A stretch of 11,524 nt of DNA from CAYNLY01 sp964398225 (lineage in GTDB: Bacteria > Pseudomonadota > Zetaproteobacteria > Mariprofundales > Mariprofundaceae): the NCBI GenBank assembly GCA_964398225.1, contig CAYNLY010000049.1, positions 1-11,524 of the forward strand. Reading direction: 5' to 3'. Numbering within the stretch: position 1 is the stretch's first letter; every line of letters starts with the position of its first letter. Of this stretch, positions 1 through 6,276 are shown piece by piece. The notes beneath the pieces were generated by a model that was not told where the DNA came from, did no database searches, and saw only the letters and a program-made list of their open reading frames with translations. A program made the translations under genes and the position numbers.

Positions 1-49
1 AGCAAGCCGGGGCTGGATGATCCGGCGGCTCAGGCTACCATTGGCGGCG

Positions 50-1384
50 ATGAACCCGCACGCCCCGAAAGCCTGGCAGGCCATTCTCCGAAAACTGGAA
101 GACGAGGTTCCGGTCTCGCGCTTCGAAGCCTGGATCCGCCCGCTGATTGCCGACGAGGACGAGGATGGCCTGAAGATCAAGGTGCCGAGCCAGTTCTTTC
201 TGGACGGCCTGAAATCCAACCTCGGCACCCGCCTCGAGGAGCTGGCTCGGGACGTGCTTCCTCCGGGCAAGGCGCTGCGCTTCGAAATCGATCGTTCGCA
301 CGTCTCCCAGCCACCTGACAACGCAAGCCGCGGTTCGGATGCCGATCAGGAGCGCAAGGCCCTGATCGACGGGCACATCGACCCAAGGTTTACGTTTGCG
401 AACTTCGTCGTCGGCAAGGGCAACGAGTTCTGCCATGCCGCCTGCCGGGCCGTCAGCGACCAGCCGGGTGCGATCTACAACCCGCTCTACATCTACGGCG
501 GGGTCGGCCTGGGCAAGACGCATCTGATCAACGCCATCGCGAACGAACTGATCCGCCGCGGCGGATACCGGATCGCCTACCGCACCGGCGAACAGTTCAC
601 GAACGAACTGATCCGCGCGATCCGCGAAGGCGCCACCGAGGCGTTCCGCCAGCGCTACCGTCACGCCGATGTGCTGATCATCGACGACATCCAGTTCATC
701 GAAAACAAGGAACGAACCCAGGAGGAGTTCTTTCACACCTTCAATGCGCTGCACGAGCTGAACCGGCAGATCGTCCTCACCTCGGACCGGCCGCCGCGGG
801 AGCTCAAGAACATCATGGACCGGCTCCGCTCGCGGTTCAACTGGGGCCTGGTCGCCGACATTCAGCCTCCGGATCTCGAAACCCGGCTTGCGATTCTGGC
901 CAGCAAGGCGGAGCTGGCCGGCATCGAGCTGGACGAAAACGTTGCCCAGCTGCTTGCGACGCGCATCACCTCCAACGTCCGCGAGCTCGAGGGCGCGCTC
1001 ACCCGCCTGACCGCGCATGCCACGCTGACCGGACGGACGATCGATCTCGAGTTCGCCCGTCATGTGCTGCGCGATCTGCTGCATGAGGAAACCCGCGCGA
1101 TCCGTGTGGAAGACATCCAGAAAAAGGTCGCCACCTACTACAACATCCATCCCCGAGAGATGCGCTCCACCAAGCGCAGCCGGACCGTGGCCTTCCCGCG
1201 CCAGATCGCGATGTATGCGGCCAAGGAGCTGACCACGATGTCGCTTCCGGAAATCGGCGAGGCCTTCGGCGGACGCGACCACACGACCGTGCTCTACGCG
1301 GTCCGAAAGATCGAGAAAAAGAGGCAGGAGGATCCGGATTTCGCCGAGGAACTGGAACGGGTGCTCGCCCTTCTCCGCGGCTGA
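50..1384 (+). CDS. dnaA: Chromosomal replication initiator protein DnaA
   Basis: DnaA is the AAA+ ATPase that binds DnaA boxes and melts oriC. With the start at 50 the protein has 444 residues. Domain I (about 1-80) carries the E. coli-like W...EDEVP..RFEAWIRPL pattern. Domain II is a very short polar linker (about 83-108). The AAA+ domain III shows Walker A GGVGLGKT (150-157), Walker B VLIIDD (208-213), sensor 1 LTSDRP, the box VII arginine region RLRSRFNWGL (258-267) and sensor 2 NVRELEGAL (309-317). Domain IV ends with the DNA-binding signature GGRDHTTVLYAVRKIE (407-422). The ATG at 50 puts the conserved first tryptophan at residue 9, close to its place in E. coli (residue 6). An in-frame ATG at 17 would add 11 basic/hydrophobic residues not expected in the family. 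No strong Shine-Dalgarno precedes either start, and a TTG at 41 is also in frame. Identity is certain; the start is moderately sure. Confidence 0.97.
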   Translation: MNPHAPKAWQAILRKLEDEVPVSRFEAWIRPLIADEDEDGLKIKVPSQFFLDGLKSNLGTRLEELARDVLPPGKALRFEIDRSHVSQPPDNASRGSDADQERKALIDGHIDPRFTFANFVVGKGNEFCHAACRAVSDQPGAIYNPLYIYGGVGLGKTHLINAIANELIRRGGYRIAYRTGEQFTNELIRAIREGATEAFRQRYRHADVLIIDDIQFIENKERTQEEFFHTFNALHELNRQIVLTSDRPPRELKNIMDRLRSRFNWGLVADIQPPDLETRLAILASKAELAGIELDENVAQLLATRITSNVRELEGALTRLTAHATLTGRTIDLEFARHVLRDLLHEETRAIRVEDIQKKVATYYNIHPREMRSTKRSRTVAFPRQIAMYAAKELTTMSLPEIGEAFGGRDHTTVLYAVRKIEKKRQEDPDFAEELERVLALLRG

Positions 1385-1402
1385 CGTGGCCTCCCCCTAA
1401 AT

Positions 1403-1420
1403 CCCTGTGCAGGAACAGGG
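1403..1420. repeat. Short inverted repeat after dnaA
   Basis: CCCTGT (1403-1408) is the reverse complement of ACAGGG (1415-1420), giving a 6-bp stem and 6-nt loop 19 nt after the dnaA stop. No T-run follows, so it is not a convincing intrinsic terminator. It could be a weak hairpin at the end of the dnaA message or part of the origin. Confidence 0.3.
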
Positions 1421-1428
1421 CACATATC

Positions 1429-1448
1429 TGGGGATCGTCTGGGGACAA
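1429..1448 (-). promoter_or_regulatory. Pair of DnaA-box-like sites, 11-bp spaced
   Basis: TCTGGGGA occurs at 1427-1434 and again at 1438-1445, an 11-bp direct repeat. Read on the - strand the 9-mers are CGATCCCCA (1437-1429) and TTGTCCCCA (1448-1440). The second differs from TTATCCACA at two positions and from the GC-rich actinobacterial form TTGTCCACA at one. The exact 11-bp spacing, about one helical turn, suggests cooperative binding of a protein, most likely DnaA. Confidence 0.45.
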
Positions 1449-1457
1449 CGCCACCGC

Positions 1458-1484
1458 TTTCGCGCAGAAAACACAAAAGCGAAA
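1458..1484. repeat. A-rich segment flanked by inverted repeat
   Basis: TTTCGC (1458-1463) and GCGAAA (1479-1484) are perfect inverted arms around a 15-nt A-rich centre. An overlapping dyad CGCTTT (1455-1460) / AAAGCG (1476-1481) also exists. From 1466 to 1490 the + strand is mostly A with few pyrimidines, rare in this GC-rich window. It lies immediately before the + strand DnaA-like pair, so it is a candidate unwinding element; the role is inferred. Confidence 0.35.
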
Positions 1485-1485
1485 A

Positions 1486-1505
1486 GAATCCACAACCCGT
1501 CCACA
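1486..1505 (+). promoter_or_regulatory. Pair of DnaA-box-like sites, 11-bp spaced
   Basis: GAATCCACA (1486-1494) has the full TCCACA core and differs from TTATCCACA only in its first two bases. CCGTCCACA (1497-1505) also has the full core and fits the degenerate GC-rich consensus (T/C)(T/C)(G/A/C)TCCACA known from Streptomyces. Start-to-start distance is 11 bp, as in the pair at 1429-1448, but in the opposite orientation. These are the best DnaA box candidates in the window. Confidence 0.55.
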
Positions 1506-1551
1506 GACCGGGCACGCGCTTATCCCGGCATCAGGCAGGGCGCAAATGGCT

Positions 1552-1582
1552 CGGGGACAAGGGTCTTTCAAGCTTGTCCCCG
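1552..1582. repeat. 10-bp inverted repeat carrying GGGGACAA
   Basis: CGGGGACAAG (1552-1561) and CTTGTCCCCG (1573-1582) are perfect inverted copies separated by 11 nt. The same GGGGACAA core occurs at 1441-1448. No T-run follows the second arm, so an intrinsic terminator is unlikely. Each arm reads as TTGTCCCCG, a divergent DnaA-box form, so it may be a back-to-back DnaA site. Binding by another regulator of dnaN or of initiation is an alternative. Confidence 0.5.
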
Positions 1583-1633
1583 CGGTTCACAGACCCGATG
1601 ATTATGACTAGCTTTTTGAATCTGAACAGAACC

Positions 1634-1642
1634 GGAAAGGAG
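1634..1642 (+). promoter_or_regulatory. Shine-Dalgarno of dnaN
   Basis: GGAAAGGAG lies 5 nt before the dnaN ATG at 1648. It is one of the strongest ribosome binding sites in the window and fixes the dnaN start. It contrasts with the poor sites before dnaA, recF and purM. Confidence 0.8.
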
Positions 1643-1647
1643 CAGGC

Positions 1648-2748
1648 ATGAAGATCAAGCTTTCCCGAGACGCGCTGCTGGGATGCCTCCAGCGATGCCA
1701 GAGCGTCGTGGAACGGCGGCATACGATTCCGATTCTCGCCAACGTGCTGATGCATGCCGAAGCGGACCGGCTATCGGTGACGGCCACCGATCTTGAAGTG
1801 GGCATCCGCAGCCACTGCCCGGCCACGGTCGGGGCTCCCGGATCGGTCACGGTCTCGGCGCGCAAGCTGTTCGACATCGTCAAGCTGTTCGATCCCGAGG
1901 CCGAGGTGTCGATGGCGGCCGAAGGGAGCGAGCTGCGCGTGGAAAGCGGACGGGCGCGCTACAAGCTGGCGATCATGGATCCCTCCGAATATCCGGGCCT
2001 GAACGAGGAAGAGGACGGCGCTTCCATCCTCGTGGACGCATCCGCTCTGGCCTCGATGATTTCCGCCACCCAGTTCGCGATGTCCACGGACGAAACCCGG
2101 AAATACCTGACGGGCACGCTGTTCGAGCTGGACCGCGAGCGGCATCTCCGTCTGGTGACGACGGACGGGCACCGGCTGGCCCTGGATGAGGTGGCGCTTG
2201 ATCAGGATCTCGAGCCCCGCCAGTGCATCGTGCCCAAAAAGGCGGTCGGCGAAATCCGCAAGCTCTGCGAGGAAACGGACGGACAGGTGCAGCTCTGGCT
2301 CGGGGAGCGGCAGATTCGTCTCTCGGCAGGTCCGAATCTTCTGGTTTCCAAGCTCATCGATCAGAAGTTTCCGGTCTATCAGGACGTGATTCCGACCGGC
2401 AATCCGGCGCATGCTGTGCTGGAACGCGCAGCCTTCGACCAGGCCCTGAAGCGCACGATGGTCGTGGCCAACGAGTTCACCCACGACGTCCGGCTCGATT
2501 TCACCGAGGCTGGACTCGACATTTCGGCGCACAACACCGAGCAGGAAGAAGCGCATGAGCATCTGGATGTCGACTATCAGGGGCCGGAGCTCTCGATCGG
2601 ATTCAACGGCCGCTATCTCCGAGATGCGCTTGGCGCGATGCTGGCCCCCAGCGTGCGGATGGAGATCAAGGACGAGCTCTCTCCGGTCCTGCTCTACGAG
2701 GAGCAGGGCAGTGCGGCCCGATACGTCATCATGCCGATGCGCATCTAG
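1648..2748 (+). CDS. dnaN: DNA polymerase III beta sliding clamp DnaN
   Basis: DnaN forms the ring-shaped dimer that tethers DNA polymerase III and other clamp-binding proteins to DNA. The 366 residues equal the E. coli length. The N-terminal domain begins MKIKLSRDALL and has VVERRHTIPIL (20-30) and the TATDLEV motif (45-51). The middle domain has TTDGHRLA (171-178), IVPKKAVGEI and FPVYQDVIP (241-249). The C-terminus MPMRI (362-366) matches the family's MPMRL, which lines the partner-binding pocket. A strong Shine-Dalgarno supports the ATG at 1648. The gene follows the origin-like region and leads the tight dnaN-recF-gyrB-purM series; recF starts 13 nt after its stop. No odd residues noticed. 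Confidence 0.98.
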   Translation: MKIKLSRDALLGCLQRCQSVVERRHTIPILANVLMHAEADRLSVTATDLEVGIRSHCPATVGAPGSVTVSARKLFDIVKLFDPEAEVSMAAEGSELRVESGRARYKLAIMDPSEYPGLNEEEDGASILVDASALASMISATQFAMSTDETRKYLTGTLFELDRERHLRLVTTDGHRLALDEVALDQDLEPRQCIVPKKAVGEIRKLCEETDGQVQLWLGERQIRLSAGPNLLVSKLIDQKFPVYQDVIPTGNPAHAVLERAAFDQALKRTMVVANEFTHDVRLDFTEAGLDISAHNTEQEEAHEHLDVDYQGPELSIGFNGRYLRDALGAMLAPSVRMEIKDELSPVLLYEEQGSAARYVIMPMRI

Positions 2749-2753
2749 TTTCC

Positions 2754-2758
2754 GGGGA
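2754..2758 (+). promoter_or_regulatory. Weak Shine-Dalgarno deciding the recF TTG start
   Basis: GGGGA sits 3 nt before the TTG at 2762, a short but usable spacing. No ATG exists in the recF frame between the dnaN end and the conserved N-terminal strand, so this site supports the rare TTG. A GTG at 2711 preceded by GAGGAG is an alternative, but it would add 17 residues encoded inside dnaN that look like shadow translation. Confidence 0.4.
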
Positions 2759-2761
2759 TCC

Positions 2762-3856
2762 TTGCACCACGACCCCGTCCCCACCCCGACACGCCTCCGG
2801 CTCGAGCGGCTGGCCGTGCGCGATCTGCGCTGTCATGCCGGGCTTTCGGTGGAGTTCGCTCCGGGACTGAACTGCATCGTCGGCGACAACGGCAGCGGCA
2901 AGACGACGCTGCTGGAGGCCGTAAGCCTGCTGGTTTCCGGCCGGTCCTTCCGGCAGGCGCGGGATCCGCTTCTGGTGCGTGCGGGTGCGACGAGGATGGA
3001 ACTGGCCGGAGACTGGCTCCGCTTCGGGCCGGTGCGCACGCGGGCGTCAGGCCGACGGGGATCGCTGAAGCTGACGATGCAGGGGCGCGAGGTCTCCCGT
3101 CAGGCGCTGGCCGACATCCTGCCCGTCCTGATCGAGGCGCCCCAGGGCGAGCGCATCGCGGAGGGTCCGGCGCGCAGCCGCAGGCGCTGGCTCGACCAAC
3201 TCGTGCTCATCGCCCGGCCGCATCTGCGCGCCGACTACCACCGCTATCTGCGCGCGGTCATGCAGCGCGCCCGTCTGCTGAGGCGCGGGGCCTCCGGAAG
3301 CGAAGTGGAGGCCTGGGAGCACATGATCGTCCGCCACGGGATGCCGATCGCCCGCGCCCGGGCTGAGGTGATCCGGGAGTTCAACGCGCTGCTTGAGGAC
3401 GAGCGCGAGTTTGTCGAGCAGACGATCCGGCTTGTGCTTGCCGCCGAATACGAGCCCGAATCCTGGCTTGCTTCCTTAAGCCAGCGGCGAGCCGAACACG
3501 CCCGCCGGGGGCTTCGGACGGGACCGCATTGCGACGGGCTGTCGATTCTCTGGGGATCGCGTGAGATTCGTTCCTCCGGATCGCGCGGTCAGCAAAGGCT
3601 GGCCGCGGTGGCCCTGAAGATGGCAGAATGCGCATGGTGGTGCAGACATCGCCGGTTGTCTCCGGTGCTTCTGCTCGACGACTGTTTCGATGCGCTGGAT
3701 TCCGTTCGCCGCAGCCGTCTGATGGCCCGGCTCAAGCAGGCCCCGATGCAGGTGCTGATGACGGCCCCGGCGCTGCCCGCCGAGGCCAGGGATGCGGGCA
3801 TGGCCTGCATCCGGCTTAGGCCGGACGGGATCCACGGACTGGAGGAAGCCGCATGA
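2762..3856 (+). CDS. recF: DNA replication and repair protein RecF
   Basis: RecF is an SMC-like ATPase that works with RecO and RecR to load RecA on gapped DNA at stalled forks. From the TTG at 2762 the protein has 364 residues, against 357 in E. coli. It shows the N-terminal strand RLRLERLAVRDLR, Walker A GDNGSGKT (41-48), the family motif GRSFRQARDPLLVR just after it, the ABC signature SGSRGQQRLA (272-281) and Walker B LLLDD with the D-loop DALD (306-313). The start is inferred: TTG has a weak GGGGA site and gives the expected length; a GTG at 2711 is the main alternative. The stop overlaps the gyrB start as ATGA, so the two are probably translationally coupled. Function is sure, the start less so. 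Confidence 0.95.
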   Translation: MHHDPVPTPTRLRLERLAVRDLRCHAGLSVEFAPGLNCIVGDNGSGKTTLLEAVSLLVSGRSFRQARDPLLVRAGATRMELAGDWLRFGPVRTRASGRRGSLKLTMQGREVSRQALADILPVLIEAPQGERIAEGPARSRRRWLDQLVLIARPHLRADYHRYLRAVMQRARLLRRGASGSEVEAWEHMIVRHGMPIARARAEVIREFNALLEDEREFVEQTIRLVLAAEYEPESWLASLSQRRAEHARRGLRTGPHCDGLSILWGSREIRSSGSRGQQRLAAVALKMAECAWWCRHRRLSPVLLLDDCFDALDSVRRSRLMARLKQAPMQVLMTAPALPAEARDAGMACIRLRPDGIHGLEEAA

Positions 3857-6276
3857 GTTCCAAGAGCACGGCGGAATACGGCGCCGAGAGCATCAAGGTC
3901 CTGAAGGGTCTGGATGCGGTGCGCAAGCGCCCCGGCATGTACATCGGCGATACCGACGACGGCACGGGCCTGCACCACATGGTGTTCGAGGTGGTCGACA
4001 ATGCGATCGACGAGGCGCTTGCGGGATACTGCGACAAGATCGAGGTCATCATTCATTCCGACGACTCGGTGACGGTCCGCGACAACGGCCGTGGGATTCC
4101 GGTGGACATCCATCCCGAGGAGGGTCGGTCGGCGGCCGAAGTGATCTTGACCGTGCTGCACGCGGGCGGAAAGTTCGACGACAACGCCTACAAGGTATCC
4201 GGCGGATTGCACGGCGTCGGCGTATCCGTCGTCAACGCGCTGTCGGAAACCCTGGAGCTTGTGATCCGGCGCGACGGCAAGGTTCATTACCAGAAATACC
4301 GCATGGGCGAACCGGAGGAGCCGCTCAAGGTCATCGGCGAAGCGAAGGGAACCGGCACCGAGATCCGCTTCCGGCCAAGCCTCGAGATCTTCTCGCACCG
4401 GAACTTCAGCTTCGACGTTCTGGCCGCGCGCCTCAGGGAGCTTTCGTTCCTGAATTCGGGTGTGCACATCGAGCTGGTGGACGAGCGCAGCGACAACCGC
4501 GCGGTCTTCCATTACGAGGGCGGGATCTCGGCCTTTGTCGAGCATCTGAACCGGACGCGGACCCCGCTGCACGGCGAATGCATCGCGATCGCAGGGGAAA
4601 AGGACGGGATCGTCGTTGAGTTGGCGATGCAGTGGACCGACGCCTACCAGGAGCACATCTTCTGCTACACGAACAACATCCCGCAGCGGGACGGCGGCAC
4701 CCATCTGGCCGGCTTCCGCGCCGCTCTCACCCGGACCATCAATCAGTACGCCCAGGCCAACGACATGCTCAAGCGGGCCAAGGTGAGCCTGACCGGCGAG
4801 GACTGCCGCGAGGGTCTGACCGCCGTGCTTTCGGTCAAGGTTCCGGATCCCAAGTTCTCGTCGCAGACCAAGGACAAGCTCGTATCCTCCGAGGTGCGGC
4901 CCGTCGTCGAGTCGATCGTCGGCGAAAAGCTCGCCGAATGGTTCGAGGAACACCCGAAGGAGGCCCGGCGCATCGTCGGCAAGGCGGTGGAGGCCGCGCA
5001 GGCGCGCGAGGCGGCGCGGAAGGCGAGGGAACTGACGCGGCGCAAAGGCGCGCTCGATGTCTCCAATCTTCCGGGCAAGCTCGCCGACTGCCAGGAGAAG
5101 GATCCCGCGCTGGCCGAGCTGTTCCTGGTCGAGGGCGATTCGGCCGGAGGTTCGGCCAAGCAGGGCCGCGACCGGCGGAATCAGGCGATTCTTCCGCTCA
5201 AGGGAAAGATTCTGAACGTCGAGAAAGCGCGCTTCGACAAAATGCTGTCCAGTCAGGAGATCGGCACGCTGATCACCGCGCTCGGCACCGGTATCGGCAA
5301 GGACGATTTCGACATCTCCAAGCTGCGCTACCACAAGATCATCATCATGACCGATGCGGACGTGGACGGCGCGCACATCCTGACCCTGCTTCTGACCTTT
5401 TTTTACCGGCAGATGCCGGAGATCATCGAACGGGGTTATCTCTACATCGCCCAGCCGCCGCTGTACCGCGTCGCCCGCGGCAAGCAGTCCCGATACGTTT
5501 CCAACGATGAGGAACTGTTCGAGTTTCTGCTCGAGAACGGCGTCCGAAACAAGACCTATCATCCCTCCGGGGATGAGCGCAAAGTCAGCGGAGAGCGGCT
5601 GATGACGCTGGTGCGCAGCATCCACCGTCTGCAGAACCTCGAGCGTCGCCTGTCGCAACGGCTCGATGCGCGCGTGCTTCGCGCGATTCTGGAAAGCGGC
5701 GGGCTCAAGCCGAAGCACCTGCGGGACCGCGAGCTTTTGAGCGAACGGCTTGCGGAGGTGGAACGCCGCTTCCAGGCTCAGGCCCGCGAGGACGAACGCC
5801 TTTCCTGGTCCTTGCTGGAGGATGCCGAACAGGGCTGCTTCCAGGTCCAGTTCCGCCGCCGCGACCACGGCCGCGTGATGATCTCGCGTCTGGACATGGA
5901 TTTCATCGGCACCGCCGAATTCAACGAGGCCGCCAAGCTGTGCGCGACGATCCAGCAGACCGTCGGCAAGGGCGCATTTCTCGCCGACGGAGACAAGCGC
6001 TGGGAGATCGAGCATTTCGACGACATCGCCCGGATCATCGAAAGCGAGGGCCGCCGCGGCATGACAATCCAGCGCTACAAGGGGCTGGGCGAGATGGATC
6101 CGGAACAGCTTTGGGAAACGACGATGGATCCGGAGCACCGGACCCTGCTCCAGGTCACGCTCGAGGATGTCGTCAACGCCGACGAGACGTTCTCGACGCT
6201 GATGGGCGATGCCGTGGAGCCGCGCCGGCGCTTCATCCAGGAAAATGCCCTCAAGGTACGCAACCTCGATGTCTGA
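3853..6276 (+). CDS. gyrB: DNA gyrase subunit B
   Basis: GyrB is the ATPase and TOPRIM subunit of DNA gyrase, which adds negative supercoils with GyrA (not in this window). The 807 residues compare with 804 in E. coli. The GHKL ATPase region shows EVVDNAIDEALAG (E46 catalytic base, N50, E54), DNGRGIP (77-83) and GGLHGVGVSVVNAL. The TOPRIM metal centre has EGDSAGG (427-433, E427) and the DADVDG aspartates D501, D503 and D505, within three residues of the E. coli positions. The roughly 165-residue insert typical of gamma/beta-type GyrB precedes QRYKGLGEM (740-748). GGAGG at 3841-3845, inside recF, lies 7 nt before the ATG, which overlaps the recF stop by 4 nt. The end overlaps purM by 8 nt. Intact, with all catalytic residues present. 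Confidence 0.98.
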   Translation: MSSKSTAEYGAESIKVLKGLDAVRKRPGMYIGDTDDGTGLHHMVFEVVDNAIDEALAGYCDKIEVIIHSDDSVTVRDNGRGIPVDIHPEEGRSAAEVILTVLHAGGKFDDNAYKVSGGLHGVGVSVVNALSETLELVIRRDGKVHYQKYRMGEPEEPLKVIGEAKGTGTEIRFRPSLEIFSHRNFSFDVLAARLRELSFLNSGVHIELVDERSDNRAVFHYEGGISAFVEHLNRTRTPLHGECIAIAGEKDGIVVELAMQWTDAYQEHIFCYTNNIPQRDGGTHLAGFRAALTRTINQYAQANDMLKRAKVSLTGEDCREGLTAVLSVKVPDPKFSSQTKDKLVSSEVRPVVESIVGEKLAEWFEEHPKEARRIVGKAVEAAQAREAARKARELTRRKGALDVSNLPGKLADCQEKDPALAELFLVEGDSAGGSAKQGRDRRNQAILPLKGKILNVEKARFDKMLSSQEIGTLITALGTGIGKDDFDISKLRYHKIIIMTDADVDGAHILTLLLTFFYRQMPEIIERGYLYIAQPPLYRVARGKQSRYVSNDEELFEFLLENGVRNKTYHPSGDERKVSGERLMTLVRSIHRLQNLERRLSQRLDARVLRAILESGGLKPKHLRDRELLSERLAEVERRFQAQAREDERLSWSLLEDAEQGCFQVQFRRRDHGRVMISRLDMDFIGTAEFNEAAKLCATIQQTVGKGAFLADGDKRWEIEHFDDIARIIESEGRRGMTIQRYKGLGEMDPEQLWETTMDPEHRTLLQVTLEDVVNADETFSTLMGDAVEPRRRFIQENALKVRNLDV

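Larger units (their letters stand above)
1385..1647. other. Probable chromosomal origin (oriC) in the dnaA-dnaN gap
   Basis: This 263-bp stretch lies between dnaA and dnaN, the commonest place for a bacterial oriC, and I see no convincing gene in it. It holds several DnaA-box-like 9-mers, all divergent from TTATCCACA: two - strand sites at 1429-1437 and 1440-1448, two + strand sites at 1486-1494 and 1497-1505, TTATCCCGG at 1520-1528, and TTGTCCCCG in opposite orientations at 1552-1560 and 1574-1582. An A-rich stretch (1466-1490) and an AT-rich stretch (1597-1621) stand out against the GC-rich surroundings and could be unwinding elements. The region must also hold the leader of dnaN, but I find no clear -35/-10 pair. 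Position and box clusters support an origin; that it is the active origin is inferred. Confidence 0.7.

Noticed and set aside
1..49. Upstream signals for dnaA (promoter, DnaA boxes, rpmH)
   Set aside because: Only 49 bases are present, with no recognisable box, promoter or clear ribosome binding site.
35..1282. 415-codon - strand frame opposite dnaA
   Set aside because: Antisense shadow of dnaA in GC-rich DNA, with no family motif.
1407..1601. 64-codon + strand frame in the origin region
   Set aside because: No Shine-Dalgarno, low-complexity basic product, and it runs through the DnaA-like sites and inverted repeats.
1552..1620. Inverted repeat followed at distance by CTTTTT as a dnaA terminator
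   Set aside because: The T-run (1612-1617) is about 30 nt after the second arm, too far for an intrinsic terminator.
1771..2784. 337-codon - strand frame opposite dnaN
   Set aside because: Antisense shadow of dnaN with no recognisable protein features.
5398..5404. Run of seven T in gyrB as a possible programmed frameshift site
   Set aside because: It simply encodes Phe-Phe-Tyr in the conserved LLLTFFYRQMPEI segment. Its phase does not fit a standard -1 slippery heptamer, and the zero frame is the full GyrB.
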